A stretch of DNA of 64,000 bases from Nostoc commune NIES-4072. Its GTDB lineage: Bacteria; Cyanobacteriota; Cyanobacteriia; Cyanobacteriales; Nostocaceae. The stretch covers positions 1,587,821 to 1,651,820 of the forward strand of contig NZ_BDUD01000001.1 in NCBI RefSeq assembly GCF_003113895.1. The letters are read 5' to 3'. The notes below the pieces were generated by a model. It saw only the letters and a list, made by a program, of their open reading frames with translations. It ran no database searches and had not been told where the DNA came from. Of the stretch, positions 7,294 to 16,692 are shown in pieces (within the stretch, counting starts at the first letter, position 1; each line of letters opens with the position of its first letter). A program made the position numbers and the translations under genes.

Positions 7294-8127
7294 ATGATGA
7301 AAGAAATAACACGCCGCAAATTTATCGCAACAGCCACCGTGGCGACGGGTTTTGCCCTCGCAGTACAACCCATTTCTGCCGAAGTTATCACCACCGATGC
7401 CAAGGGGTTGGTAGCTGGTGCGGTGAAAATTCCTGTTAAAGATGGCGAAATTCCTGCATATAGAGCAGCACCTGCTACTGGCGACAACTTCCCTATCGTC
7501 CTAGTAATTCAGGAAATATTTGGAGTACACGAGCATATTCAGGATATCACCCGTCGCTTTGCCAAGTTGGGGTATTTAGCGATCGCACCCGAATTATTCA
7601 TCCGTCAAGGCGATGTGACTAAGTTAAGCAACATAAACGAAATTCGCCCAATTGTCGCCAAAGTGCCAGATGCTCAAGTGTTATCCGATCTTGATGCTAC
7701 AGTAAACTGGGCTGTGAAATCAGCTAAAGGTAATGGCGATAAATTGGGGATTACAGGCTTCTGTTGGGGTGGCCGCATTACCTGGTTATATGCCGCACAC
7801 AATCCCAAGGTGAAGGCTGGTGTGGCGTGGTACGGCCGACTTGTGGGCGATGCTACCGAACTTCAGCCCCAGTATCCCGTCGATATTGCATCAAAACTGA
7901 CAGTCCCCGTTCTCGGACTCTACGGTGGGAAGGATACAGGTATTACTCTTGATACAGTAGAACAGATGCGCGATCGCTTAAAGTCTAGCAGCAGCAAATC
8001 TGAAATCATCGTCTACCCCGATGCACCCCACGCTTTTTTTGCCGATTATCGCCCCTCTTACCGCGAAAAAGATGCTAAGGACGGTTGGAAACGTCTTTTG
8101 GCGTGGTTTAAGAAAAACGGTGTTTAA
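7294..8127 (+). CDS. Dienelactone hydrolase family protein, Tat-exported
   Basis: A 277-residue alpha/beta hydrolase. The N-terminus carries a twin-arginine-type signal ([17 protein letters not shown]), unusual for cytosolic dienelactone hydrolases and typical of a cyanobacterial subgroup. The catalytic triad is visible: Cys in GFCWGGR near residue 157, Asp in LYGGKD near 213 and His in DAPHAFF near 246. The family opens lactone rings such as dienelactone; the real substrate here is unknown. Two ATGs stand side by side at 7294 and 7297; either could be used. It converges with the esterase-like gene at 8138. Confidence 0.87.
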   Translation: MMKEITRRKFIATATVATGFALAVQPISAEVITTDAKGLVAGAVKIPVKDGEIPAYRAAPATGDNFPIVLVIQEIFGVHEHIQDITRRFAKLGYLAIAPELFIRQGDVTKLSNINEIRPIVAKVPDAQVLSDLDATVNWAVKSAKGNGDKLGITGFCWGGRITWLYAAHNPKVKAGVAWYGRLVGDATELQPQYPVDIASKLTVPVLGLYGGKDTGITLDTVEQMRDRLKSSSSKSEIIVYPDAPHAFFADYRPSYREKDAKDGWKRLLAWFKKNGV

Positions 8128-8137
8128 CGGTATCGTA

Positions 8138-9076
8138 CTAACTGTGACTTTGAAAAAAGTTCCAAATTGTTTCACTGGCGTTCAGCCCCAGGTTTGCATT
8201 GAATTTGTTTACGTTCTTGTCAGTTGAAAAACCACCAGGCCAGAAATGTCCGCCGTTTATTACCGCTAGCTGCCATACTTCTGAGTTGCCAGTACAACCT
8301 GTGTAGATAGCGGTTTTTACTTTATCTTGAGAAAAGTTAGGAGATTCATTTGATGAAGTACATTGATCATGCGATCGCCAAAAATCTACCATATCTGAGA
8401 TAGAAAGCAGCGCTCCTCGTTGAGTGTGATCGTCACCTTCATAAAGGACATCGCGATCTTTTGTACCATTGATCGTTAACATCGATATAGAAGTTCGAGG
8501 CTGGCAATTAGATTTGAGTCTAACTGGTAGTGAACCAGCTACTGATGCAAAACCAGAAATTTTATCAGGTAACTTACAAGCCAGTGCCTGGGTAAGTATT
8601 GCACCTCTAGAAAAACCAGTGGCATAAATTTTATGGCTATCAATATTGATTTGCTGCTGAAGATGATTAATCAAAGCATTAACAAACGAAACATCATCCA
8701 CCCTTCCTTGAGCGTTACCTCTAAGGCTCCATTTTTGGTCAATTCCATCTGGATAAACAACAATAAATCCTTTTTTATCTGCTAATTCATTGAAGCGAGT
8801 CACATTACTGATAGACCGACCATTACCATCATCTCCATGAAATACTAAAACTAACGGCATTAGGCGGTCTGGATTATAAGATTTTGGAGTGTACAAATAG
8901 TAAGTACGTAACTTTCCTTGGTCATTTAGTTCTCCATAATTATCACCACTCAAGATTTTTGCTTTAGTTATACTTTTTTGTTCAGCCTGAATGGAATCGC
9001 AAGCTGTCAATAAACTAATTCCAAGTAGAACTATTAGAAGCTTTTTTAAATTCTGAGAACTTTGATATATATTCAT
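8138..9076 (-). CDS. Esterase lipoprotein, PHB-depolymerase/LpqC-like
   Basis: A 312-residue secreted alpha/beta hydrolase. Residues 10-26 form a lipoprotein signal ending in the lipobox LLTAC, so the mature protein should be anchored through Cys26. The fold is that of the polyhydroxybutyrate depolymerase/feruloyl esterase group: strand LVLVFHGDDGNG near residue 75, nucleophile in GFSRGA near 152-157, and the histidine in GGHFWPGG near 275. The acid is probably the Asp in INGTKDRD. The substrate is unknown. It ends 10 bases from the convergent hydrolase gene. Confidence 0.82.
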   Translation of the reverse strand: MNIYQSSQNLKKLLIVLLGISLLTACDSIQAEQKSITKAKILSGDNYGELNDQGKLRTYYLYTPKSYNPDRLMPLVLVFHGDDGNGRSISNVTRFNELADKKGFIVVYPDGIDQKWSLRGNAQGRVDDVSFVNALINHLQQQINIDSHKIYATGFSRGAILTQALACKLPDKISGFASVAGSLPVRLKSNCQPRTSISMLTINGTKDRDVLYEGDDHTQRGALLSISDMVDFWRSHDQCTSSNESPNFSQDKVKTAIYTGCTGNSEVWQLAVINGGHFWPGGFSTDKNVNKFNANLGLNASETIWNFFQSHS

Positions 9077-9737
9077 GTTAATTCAATTGACTTATGCGAG
9101 ATACTTTTATTTACTTTGTAAGTCTTCTTTAGCAACAAACTAGCTAATAGAGGCTAACAACTGTAGTAGGGCTGTTAACCTCTATTTAGATATTAAACTC
9201 TTACATTCACATAACGAGCAGGAACTCTAACCTAATAATTTTGCCATTATTGCTACGGGAGGTTTTATAAATTATATAGATTATTAGATTAAATTGCAAT
9301 CCATTTAATAATATTAAAGCATTATTAAATATCTATTTTCACCCATCTAATTCCTGATGTTAGAGCAGTAAATAATATTCATATATGATTATATTTAAAG
9401 GCATAGTTATACTAATTAAAAAAGCCTTATTTTATATAGGTTTCCAGGTTTGTATATGTAAAATTGGTATAAGACGAAATCTGTGGCAATACTGCTCGGT
9501 TAAGGATTTTTAACTCGGAATTGGGTTTCGGGAAAAGGTTACTGGGTTTAGGTTAAAGATTTTTTCTTTCCCCTTTCCCTTCCCCTTTTCCCCAAAACCC
9601 GACAAGTATTGAAATCTGTGGTGTCTAAGGAGAATTAAACAATTCGTAATTACTAATAACATTCCAAATATAAAAAAGCCTCCCATAACAGGAGGCTTAA
9701 AATTTAGCGGAGAAAACTTGTTAACAATCTTGTTAAA
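9077..9737. other. 661-base gap with no gene seen
   Basis: AT-rich DNA with no coding frame worth calling on either strand. Around 9530-9600 a purine-rich then pyrimidine-rich run occurs, with CCCTTTCCCTTCCCC-type stretches. The only structured site is the terminator at 9676-9698, which serves the large gene to the right. Confidence 0.6.
9676..9698 (-). terminator. Intrinsic terminator of the seven-repeat protein gene
   Basis: Read on the minus strand, AAGCCTCC and GGAGGCTT form an eight-bp stem around a seven-base loop, followed by a T-run (the A-run at 9672-9677 on the plus strand). It lies about 40 bases past the stop codon at 9738. Confidence 0.85.
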
Positions 9738-12700
9738 CTACTGCGTAACTACAGCGATTACTCCTCCTAATGCAGAGAAAACCGCAGATACGCTTGCTGT
9801 GGCAAACAGCCACCAAGCTGCTGTCGCTGCGGCTTTGCGGGTTTCTTCTGCTTGTCGCTGTGCTTGATGCTTCACCTGTTCTAGGCGGCGTTGAGCTTCA
9901 TGCTGTATGCGTTCTGCACGTTGCAATACTGTGTTGCGGGCCCGTTCAATTTGGTCAATAATCCGGTTGGCATCTTCCTCAGAGATGTCCTCACGAGAAC
10001 TCATTATTGCTACCAGGGTATCACGGTCAAAAGAAGATAGGCGATCGCGCAGAGCATCAAACCCTGCTTGGGGATCGTCAAAAAATGTGCGAACATCGCG
10101 CTTGATATTATCGTAGTTAAGTTCCGGGCGATCCAAGGAGTTGAGATAGTTACGAATCCGGGCAAAAACCCCGTCAATCGCATCTTGAATGCCTCGTTGG
10201 ATATTCCGCACTTGTTCTACAAATTGCTCCCTTACAGACACAATATTATCCGCAATCCGCGCCGCTTCTTCATCGGACATATCTTCCCGAATTTTCAGCA
10301 GGGCGATGATCGTAGAACGGTCAAAATGGGAAAGGCGATCGCTAAAACTTTCTACCCCAACTCGCGGATCGTGCAACAGTAGTTGTAAGTCGCGTTTAAT
10401 ACCTTCAGGATTAAGTTCTTCCTTGCCAGTTTGACGCAGATACTCTTCTACATAAGTTTTAAATGTTGCGGCTCTTTGCTGTGTGCGGGTAGCTAAACGA
10501 CGAGGCGCACGCACAAAGTTACGAATCGAAGTTTGCGTGGAATCAATGATTTCATTGACTTGTTCTTCACTCAAGTCTTTACGTTGACTGAGTAACTTCA
10601 CCAGTGTATCCCGGTCTACCTGCGACAACCGACGGCGCAATGCTACGGCTCCCTCTTGGGGATTTTCAAACAATCTGGTCAAATCTCGCCCGATACCTTC
10701 TGGGTTCAATTCTTCTTTACCAGTATTTCGCAGATAATCTGCGATCGTGGTAGTAACAGAGTCGTATTGCTCTTTGGCTTTATCGACTACAGCTTGGGGT
10801 GCATGGCGAACACTATGCCACGACTCCTCAGCAGTATTGATGATTTGATTAACTTGATCTTCACTCAAATCTTGCCGTTGACTCAACAATTGCACCAAGG
10901 TATCGCGGTCAAAGCGAGACAACCGCGCCCGAATTGAGCTAATTCCAGCTTGGGGATCTTCTAGTAATCTTTTTAATTCTGCGCGGATGGCATCAGGATT
11001 CAGTTCTGATTTTCCTGTATTACGCAGATATGATTCTACATTCAGCCACAGGGTTTCTGCTTGATATTGCGCCTGTTCTGCTAGCCCTTTGGATTCTACC
11101 AAGACGCGATCGCGTTGTTTTTCCAACTCTTCGAGAATGCTGTCTACTTCATATAGCTGGACATCATTACGTTGCAGCAATATCGACCGCATTTCCTGAC
11201 GATCAAGGTGGGCTAGTCGCAATGTCAGAGTTTCATAATCTGCATCTGAGTCTTGCAACAGTGGTTTGAAATTCTGCTCAATGCCTTGTACTGTCAATTC
11301 TGCTTTCGGAGTAACCAGCAGATAACTTTCAACTGCCCGTTGCAAGTCTTGGACTATCTCTCTTTCTTCAATACCTGTAACTATCACTAGCACATCTTTG
11401 CGGACAGCTTCTAACTGATCTGCAATGCGCTGAATTTGGGCTTGGGTAAGGAGTCCGCGTTGTTGTAGGATATTAACGAAATCGTTGCGGGATAGTCGTT
11501 CTAGTTCTCTGCGGACTATTCCAGGGTCAGCTGCTGGGTCATAGAGAACATCACGAAATTCCTGAGCGATTCTTTCTGGGCTTAGTTGCCAAGCATAAGT
11601 GTTGTGCAGGTAGTTTTCGACATCAGCCCGAATTGGGCTATAAGGTTCTGATGGTGTTGGCAACCCTAGCTTATCTGCTTGTTGGGTAACTTTATCTTTG
11701 GCGGTGGTGAGACTACGCAAGATTTTTTCCACATCCAAATCAGGCAAATCTGCCCGTCCCAACACAGTGGCGGTTAAGGCGGATAGTGCTTGCTGGATTG
11801 TACTTTGCGTTGCGCTAGGGGCTGCTTTTTGGTCAGCTTCTTTGGAACTACTCTGTTCTGCTAATAACCGATCCAGTTTGGCGTTGAGTTCATCTGTTTT
11901 GTTTTGTCCTGCTGGAAGTGATTTCAGATAATCCATCAACTCACCCAGGCGGTCTTGGGTGGGTGATTGCTGACTCACAACTTGCTGCCAAACTTTATAC
12001 AACGTATCAGCAATCCGGCTAACGTCTTTTTTGGAAAGGTCGGTGCGGCTGCTGACTAACTCGATAAACTTCTGGCGGTCGATGTTGCGAATATCTGGAG
12101 TCCCTGCGATCGCTTTTAATTGCGGATCGTTGAGTAAATTTTCAAAGTCACTCCGAATCTTTGACAAATCTAGCTCTGGAGGACGTATCTTTTCTAAGTA
12201 ATCTTCTATATTCTCGCGGATACTTCCAGGGTCGATGGCGCTTCCTAGTTCTCGGCGGACGGCGGCGGCGGCGGCTTCAGCTGTCGCTACAACTTGGTTA
12301 TTCACAGCCTTTGCGCCTAGTGCGGCGGTGGCTGTGCCCATAATCGCCTGAAAACCGGAAGTTGCCGTATTGACGACTGAACCAATTAAGGAACCTACGG
12401 TGGTGGAACTTACCCAAACGAGGAGCAAAAAGTAAGCACCCCAAATCACCAAACCGAGAATCGCTCCCAATGCTGGGTCTAAGATTACCAAGCTCAATTT
12501 AACCGCCAGAAAACAAGCAATTAATAAGGCGATCGTCACAGTGACTAATGTCCAAAGACCCACTGCGGTGCCAATTTTGCGAATGTTACCGCCCAAACTT
12601 TCCGCTTCCCCATTATCTGAATCTGAGTCAGATGAGTGCCCCAGGTAGGAAATACCGGCTGCAAGGGAAAGATTAGTTAGAACTAATTGGAAAGCAAAGG

Positions 12701-12857
12701 CTAAAATCACGCCGGAGATTAAAGCCACAAAAAAGCGCGGCCCAGAAGTGAGAACCGATGCCTGTGCTGGCGTGACGTTTGAGGATTCTCCTGAAAGCTG
12801 TGCCAACCACAATAGTGGTTTGTAGAGTCCCAGCATGATTTCCGTACTTTGGAACAT
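9738..12857 (-). CDS. Large membrane protein with seven ~98-residue repeats
   Basis: A 1039-residue protein I do not recognise by function. Residues about 40-155 hold three membrane helices (for example FFVALISGVILAFAFQLVL), separated by an acidic serine loop, followed by a small-residue-rich segment to about 190. Then come seven related units starting near residues 216, 414, 510, 609, 707, 806 and 904. Each reads roughly YLRNTGKEELNP, a DL..LL.DP piece, LS.FDRDTLV.LLSQR.DLSE, then a helix ending in a basic linker. The missing unit between 216 and 414 is replaced by an alanine- and serine-rich linker. A final membrane helix lies near 1015-1035. The helical repeats suggest a long rod held at both ends in a membrane. 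The terminator at 9676 ends the transcript. Confidence 0.75.
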   Translation of the reverse strand: MFQSTEIMLGLYKPLLWLAQLSGESSNVTPAQASVLTSGPRFFVALISGVILAFAFQLVLTNLSLAAGISYLGHSSDSDSDNGEAESLGGNIRKIGTAVGLWTLVTVTIALLIACFLAVKLSLVILDPALGAILGLVIWGAYFLLLVWVSSTTVGSLIGSVVNTATSGFQAIMGTATAALGAKAVNNQVVATAEAAAAAVRRELGSAIDPGSIRENIEDYLEKIRPPELDLSKIRSDFENLLNDPQLKAIAGTPDIRNIDRQKFIELVSSRTDLSKKDVSRIADTLYKVWQQVVSQQSPTQDRLGELMDYLKSLPAGQNKTDELNAKLDRLLAEQSSSKEADQKAAPSATQSTIQQALSALTATVLGRADLPDLDVEKILRSLTTAKDKVTQQADKLGLPTPSEPYSPIRADVENYLHNTYAWQLSPERIAQEFRDVLYDPAADPGIVRRELERLSRNDFVNILQQRGLLTQAQIQRIADQLEAVRKDVLVIVTGIEEREIVQDLQRAVESYLLVTPKAELTVQGIEQNFKPLLQDSDADYETLTLRLAHLDRQEMRSILLQRNDVQLYEVDSILEELEKQRDRVLVESKGLAEQAQYQAETLWLNVESYLRNTGKSELNPDAIRAELKRLLEDPQAGISSIRARLSRFDRDTLVQLLSQRQDLSEDQVNQIINTAEESWHSVRHAPQAVVDKAKEQYDSVTTTIADYLRNTGKEELNPEGIGRDLTRLFENPQEGAVALRRRLSQVDRDTLVKLLSQRKDLSEEQVNEIIDSTQTSIRNFVRAPRRLATRTQQRAATFKTYVEEYLRQTGKEELNPEGIKRDLQLLLHDPRVGVESFSDRLSHFDRSTIIALLKIREDMSDEEAARIADNIVSVREQFVEQVRNIQRGIQDAIDGVFARIRNYLNSLDRPELNYDNIKRDVRTFFDDPQAGFDALRDRLSSFDRDTLVAIMSSREDISEEDANRIIDQIERARNTVLQRAERIQHEAQRRLEQVKHQAQRQAEETRKAAATAAWWLFATASVSAVFSALGGVIAVVTQ

Positions 12858-13351
12858 TGTATTTCCTTCTTCTAAGGTTTAAATTTGGGGAATTAAGATT
12901 TTCTTGAGAAGCAACTCTTAGTATTTATGTATGTTTGTACCTATGGCAATTACCTAACTCATTAGCTCAGAATCCTGGAATTTGGCTATTTAAAGCATCT
13001 CTCTAAAGATTGAAAAGTGTATCCAACGAAAGATATAACTTTTATTATCCTTCGGTGATAATCTTAATCAAATTACCACCTAATCTTAATTATGTATACC
13101 TAATTTTTACTTTTTAATTGCTTATTTGTAGCGATTGATTCTATTTCGATTATATTTACTTTATAACGTCTTTACATTTGTTTACATATCTGTTTTTAGT
13201 CACCCTCTCAAGGTGGATTTGTCAAAAAAAATACGTTTATGATAATCGTCCAGAAGAAGTGCCTGCGGTTTGTACCCACAGACAGAAATAAGTCTAGTGA
13301 TAAACAGCTACATTAAAGTTAACAAATGAAGCGTTGAGGATATAAAAATAA
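12858..13351. other. AT-rich gap upstream of the repeat protein and hli array
   Basis: About 490 bases between the divergent large repeat-protein gene and the hli array. No gene is visible. The region must contain promoters for both directions, but no element stands out clearly enough to name. Confidence 0.5.
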
Positions 13352-13555
13352 ATGGCAACTCGTTATTCTAAAGATTTGCCACTATTTCCAATAGAATTGA
13401 ATGGCAAATATCGCAATTAAATTCTGTTTATCTAGACTCCTCAAACCGAAAATCGGAACGATCATTTTGCAATAATTGGCTTTTTTGCCTATTTATTTTG
13501 GTATTTAGCAGGCTATGGCGTTGTTCGTGACGTTTTGCGCTTAGTTAGTTACTAG
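13352..13555 (+). pseudogene. Decayed high-light-inducible (hli) gene copy
   Basis: Aligns end to end with the three intact hli genes that follow: it starts MATRYSKDLP and ends LAGYGVVRDVLRLVSY at the same relative stop. In between, TAA (where intact copies have the Glu codon after RN) and TAG (where they have the Trp codon of GW) break the frame. The chlorophyll-binding EIWNGR motif has become ENRNDH. The length differs by only three codons near the N-terminus, so decay was by point mutation. It is the most upstream, and seemingly oldest, unit of the array. Confidence 0.88.
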
Positions 13556-13594
13556 AACATCACTTGAAACATTACTAGATATCGGAGAAAAAAA

Positions 13595-13807
13595 ATGGCA
13601 ACTCAAGAAACTCGTCCTTCTACTGATTTACCACCTGTTGCAGCAGAATACAACGGCATAGATCGCAATGAATTTCTGTTTGGCTGGACACCACAAGCCG
13701 AAATTTGGAATGGTCGCTTTGCAGCAATTGGTTTTCTAGCCTATCTATTGTGGGATTTAGCAGGCTATAGCGTTGTTCGTGACGTTTTACGCATAGTTGG
13801 CTACTAG
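13595..13807 (+). CDS. hli: High-light-inducible protein (Hli/SCP), array copy 1
   Basis: A 70-residue single-helix protein of the light-harvesting superfamily. After a polar N-terminus (PPVAAEYNGIDRNEFLFGWTP), the motif AEIWNGRFAAIGF supplies the Glu/Asn/Arg residues that bind chlorophyll in dimers. The membrane helix continues LAYLLWDLAGY. Such proteins protect photosystem assembly intermediates and chlorophyll synthesis under light stress. A GGAG ribosome binding site sits seven bases before the ATG. The helix is the same module fused to ferrochelatase at 3041. It differs from copies 2 and 3 in reading GRFAA instead of GRLAA and GIDRN instead of GRDRN. Confidence 0.93.
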   Translation: MATQETRPSTDLPPVAAEYNGIDRNEFLFGWTPQAEIWNGRFAAIGFLAYLLWDLAGYSVVRDVLRIVGY

Positions 13808-13849
13808 AACTTAAACACCGGAAACATTACTAGATATCGGAGAAAAAAA

Positions 13850-14062
13850 ATGGCAACTCAAGGAACTCGTCCATCTACAGATTTACCACCTGTTGCAACA
13901 GAATACAACGGTCGCGATCGCAATGAATTTCTGTTTGGCTGGACACCCCAAGCCGAAATTTGGAATGGTCGCTTGGCAGCAATTGGTTTTCTAGCTTATT
14001 TATTGTGGGATTTAGCAGGCTATAGCGTTCTGCGTGACGTTTTACGCATAGTTGGCTACTAA
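13850..14062 (+). CDS. hli: High-light-inducible protein, array copy 2
   Basis: 70 residues, nearly identical to copy 3 and differing mainly at residue 5 (QGT) and at the C-terminus (DVLRIVGY). The 42-base spacer before it repeats the spacer before copies 1 and 3, including the ATTACTAGATAT-GGAGAAAAAAA block that supplies the ribosome binding site. The duplication unit was therefore gene plus leader. The chlorophyll-binding residues of AEIWNGRLAAIGF are intact. Confidence 0.93.
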   Translation: MATQGTRPSTDLPPVATEYNGRDRNEFLFGWTPQAEIWNGRLAAIGFLAYLLWDLAGYSVLRDVLRIVGY

Positions 14063-14105
14063 AACATTTAACACCTGAAAAATTACTAGATATTGGAGAA
14101 AAAAA

Positions 14106-14318
14106 ATGGCAACTCAAGAGACTCGTCCATCTACAGATTTACCACCTGTTGCAACAGAATACAACGGTCGCGATCGCAATGAATTTCTGTTTGGCTGGAC
14201 ACCCCAAGCCGAAATTTGGAATGGTCGCTTGGCAGCAATTGGATTCCTTGCATATTTACTTTGGGATTTAGCTGGCTATAGCGTCTTACGTGATGTTTTA
14301 CACCTAATTGGATATTAG
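14106..14318 (+). CDS. hli: High-light-inducible protein, array copy 3
   Basis: Last intact unit of the array, 70 residues. Its protein is almost the same as copy 2, but the DNA of the last third has drifted (for example GGATTCCTTGCATATTTAC) and the tail reads VLHLIGY. The array ends here with two small hairpins, so the three genes are likely one transcript with stepwise translation. A three-gene set with identical chlorophyll-binding parts suggests dosage rather than division of labour. Confidence 0.93.
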   Translation: MATQETRPSTDLPPVATEYNGRDRNEFLFGWTPQAEIWNGRLAAIGFLAYLLWDLAGYSVLRDVLHLIGY

Positions 14319-14372
14319 GAATAGCTCAGGATTGATAAATATCTGAGTATAAATAACAACATTACTCAGAAA

Positions 14373-14396
14373 CCCGACTTCTCACTAAAAGTCGGG
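14373..14396 (+). terminator. Hairpin ending the hli array
   Basis: CCCGACTT (14373-14380) pairs with AAGTCGGG (14389-14396) around an eight-base loop, followed by a modest T-rich stretch. A smaller hairpin, CTGAGTA/TACTCAG at 14343-14369, precedes it. The T-tract is weak, so termination may be partial. Confidence 0.6.
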
Positions 14397-14436
14397 GATT
14401 TATCTCCTGAGCATTTCATATTTAATTTAGGTTTAT

Positions 14437-15774
14437 TTAAAGCAAAAAGCGAACTAACACGTACAAAGCCGAAGCTACTAGTTGCAATACCATTACTGGA
14501 ATACCGTAATGGAGAAAAGTTTTAAACGAAATACGCCGTCCATGCTGCTCAGAAATACCGGCGGCTACAATGTTAGATGATGCTCCTACTAGTGTGCCAT
14601 TACCTCCTAAAGTTGCACCAAACATCATCGCATAAAATAGTGGTAATACTTCTGGCGGAAACTGTCCTTGAAAGTCTTGTGCTAAAACTTCTGCCGGTGC
14701 TAATCCGACAGTAACAATGTATTGTTTGAGTAAGGGCACCATCCCCACCACTAAAGGAATGTTGGGTACTAGACTAGATAATACCCCCACAGAAAATAAT
14801 AAAACTAGGGAACCCAAAATAATATTTTTTCCTAAAATTGCTGCTAATACTCCTGATAAACCATTAATTACGCCAGTTTTTTCTAGCCCTCCAATTAGCA
14901 CAAAAATACTCATAAAAAATATTAATGTACTCCAGTCTACATCCCGCAAAATGTTATTAACTGAATCTATTTTGCTATGGTGAGATAAAAGTAAAGCTAA
15001 AGCTGCTCCTAACAAAGCTGCGGCAGCAGGCGAGATGGGAACTGGTAGAGATTCTCCGATAACAAAAAATAGCAGTACGAAAAATACAATAACTGCACCA
15101 ACGCTTAAAGCTCCTGAATGATTGATTTGTGGATGTGGCAATTCTTCAAGATTATCTAACTGTGTATTCCAGATTTTACGGAATAAAAATGGTAATGTTG
15201 CAATTACTATAATAATGGCAATTACTCCTCCTAAACTCAACTTCAATAAATAATCTGTAAAGCTGATATTCACAGCATCGCCAACAATAAATGTCGCTGG
15301 ATCTCCAACTAAAGTCAGCAGTCCAGCACTATTAGCAACAAACACCATTAAAATCAACAACGGTACGAAATTTATCCCAACTTCCTGCGCCATTGGCGGA
15401 ATTAAAGGTGCTAATAGCATTACTGTTGTGGCATTTGGTAAAACTGCACAGATGGGTGTCACAATAGCTACAATACCGAGTAATAGACGCTTGCCTTGTC
15501 CTTTTGCCAGAAGTACTATTTGAGTAGCTAAATAATCAAATATCTTAGTAGGTTCAAAAGCCCGTACTAATACCATAACTCCAAAGAATAAACCGAGGGT
15601 TCCATGACTTTCGCCGATGTAATCAACAGCTTCTTCTAAAGTCATGACGTTGGTAAAAACTAACAACAATGCTCCCAATAATGCCGCAATAGTAAGATGT
15701 ACCCATTCTGTCATTACTAAAATAATGACGCTGATAAATGTAATCACACTGAGGATTGCTTGCCAGTTTTCCAC
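14437..15774 (-). CDS. ArsB/NhaD/SLC13-type ion or anion permease
   Basis: A 445-residue polytopic membrane protein with about eleven helices. The opening TEWVHLTIAALLGALLLVF, the mid-protein VLPNATTVMLLAPL and the repeat-like VGDPATFIVGDAVNISF segments are typical of the ArsB/NhaD/CitM superfamily, in which two inverted halves each carry a re-entrant loop with an N-[AS]-T or G-[ND]-P motif. The second-half counterpart is GATLGGNGTLVGASSN. Substrates in this group include arsenite, sodium/proton exchange, citrate and silicate; the sequence does not decide among them. No arsenic-resistance genes are nearby. It stands alone between the hli array and the UspA-like gene. Confidence 0.85.
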   Translation of the reverse strand: MENWQAILSVITFISVIILVMTEWVHLTIAALLGALLLVFTNVMTLEEAVDYIGESHGTLGLFFGVMVLVRAFEPTKIFDYLATQIVLLAKGQGKRLLLGIVAIVTPICAVLPNATTVMLLAPLIPPMAQEVGINFVPLLILMVFVANSAGLLTLVGDPATFIVGDAVNISFTDYLLKLSLGGVIAIIIVIATLPFLFRKIWNTQLDNLEELPHPQINHSGALSVGAVIVFFVLLFFVIGESLPVPISPAAAALLGAALALLLSHHSKIDSVNNILRDVDWSTLIFFMSIFVLIGGLEKTGVINGLSGVLAAILGKNIILGSLVLLFSVGVLSSLVPNIPLVVGMVPLLKQYIVTVGLAPAEVLAQDFQGQFPPEVLPLFYAMMFGATLGGNGTLVGASSNIVAAGISEQHGRRISFKTFLHYGIPVMVLQLVASALYVLVRFLL

Positions 15775-15812
15775 ACCTTACCTCTCGAAGTTTAATTTGT
15801 TGCATATTAGCG

Positions 15813-15837
15813 AAAAAAATCACCTAGTTATAGGTGA
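15813..15837 (-). terminator. Intrinsic terminator of the UspA-like gene
   Basis: On the minus strand TCACCTA, a four-base loop and TAGGTGA are followed by seven T (the A-run at 15813-15819). It lies 51 bases past the stop of the UspA-like gene at 15888. Confidence 0.85.
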
Positions 15838-15887
15838 CTTATCTATGATTACAATTGGATAAAAATTACTGAAATTCTTAACAGTGA

Positions 15888-16508
15888 TTATTCATCAATA
15901 CAATTGGGAATACCTAGAACAGCGCAGGGGAAATTAGAATTTAGTGCTTTAATCATCGGATGATTGACAGAGTTGCAACCGACGAATAGGATATCGGCAG
16001 CTTCTGATTCAACAACTTTCTTAAGTTCTGTAGAAATGCAACCAAACCGTAAATGAGATTTGAAGCAACCCTGCCATTCTTCAGCCAGACTTCGGGCTTG
16101 CCAGAGAATTATATCTGCTTGTTGCAAGGGAGTTACCACTGTCTGCAATTGGGGTTGAGTTAATACCTGCGTGGTAGACTGTGATATTTCACTGATTTGG
16201 CACTCAAATGGAGGCTGTTGTATTGGTAAGCTCAAGACATTTGGATACTGGTTGCTTTGATTTTGTTCTAGCACATAAACGGCTTGAACTGTAACTTCTG
16301 CATTAGTAGCTAAACGCGTTTGATGGGCAATCCAAAAGGCAATATCTAGTGCTGTATGACTGTTAGGGGATGCGTCATAAGCAACAATTAAATTAACTGC
16401 TTTTACTTGTTGAGGTTCTTTAGAAAAAGGTTTTTTTGGTTCTGGTAACAGTACCATTTGTTCAATTAAATTATCTCGTCCTGTGGCACTTTGCAGACGT
16501 GCTAACAT
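15888..16508 (-). CDS. UspA-domain protein under a c-di-AMP riboswitch
   Basis: Universal stress protein-like, 206 residues from the start chosen here. The fold begins VNLIVAYDASPNSHTALDIAFWIA, with the Asp and Ser expected at the nucleotide end of a UspA domain. It ends with AADILFVGCNSVNHPMIKALNSNFPCAVLGIP, where the usual ATP loop G-x2-G-x9-G-S/T is not preserved, so ATP binding is doubtful. I chose ATG 16508 because MLARLQSATGRDNLIEQM fits a cyanobacterial family start; an in-frame ATG at 16556 would add 16 residues, and neither has a strong ribosome binding site. The leader carries a full c-di-AMP aptamer (16693-16872) and a terminator-like hairpin (16642-16683). Confidence 0.75.
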   Translation of the reverse strand: MLARLQSATGRDNLIEQMVLLPEPKKPFSKEPQQVKAVNLIVAYDASPNSHTALDIAFWIAHQTRLATNAEVTVQAVYVLEQNQSNQYPNVLSLPIQQPPFECQISEISQSTTQVLTQPQLQTVVTPLQQADIILWQARSLAEEWQGCFKSHLRFGCISTELKKVVESEAADILFVGCNSVNHPMIKALNSNFPCAVLGIPNCIDE

Positions 16509-16641
16509 TGGCTTAATTTGCACAGCTTTACTTCTCCCAATGAAATGAATTAACAATGAGAAGCAGGGCGATCAATTTAAGATTGTGGATTTTAGATTGA
16601 GTAACGATAACCAAAATTTCAAATCTTAAATCAATCAAGGA

Positions 16642-16683
16642 AACCCCAATAATAACTGTATTACAGCCAAAGTCTTGGGGGTT
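16642..16683 (-). terminator. Expression-platform hairpin of c-di-AMP riboswitch 1
   Basis: On the minus strand AACCCCCAA pairs with TTGGGGTT across a 25-base loop holding a smaller CTGTAATACAG stem; one C bulges. It sits directly after the aptamer's 3' end and before the UspA-like gene, the place expected for a terminator controlled by ligand. The T-run after it is weak (TTTCCTT). Confidence 0.6.
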
Positions 16684-16692
16684 CCTTCCATT

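Noticed and set aside
9530..9600. Purine/pyrimidine-rich run as a possible regulatory structure
   Set aside because: No symmetry or pairing partner could be found; it looks like simple low-complexity DNA.
10068..10382. Plus-strand frame of 104 codons
   Set aside because: It is antisense to the repeated part of the 1039-residue protein; similar shadows recur in each repeat.
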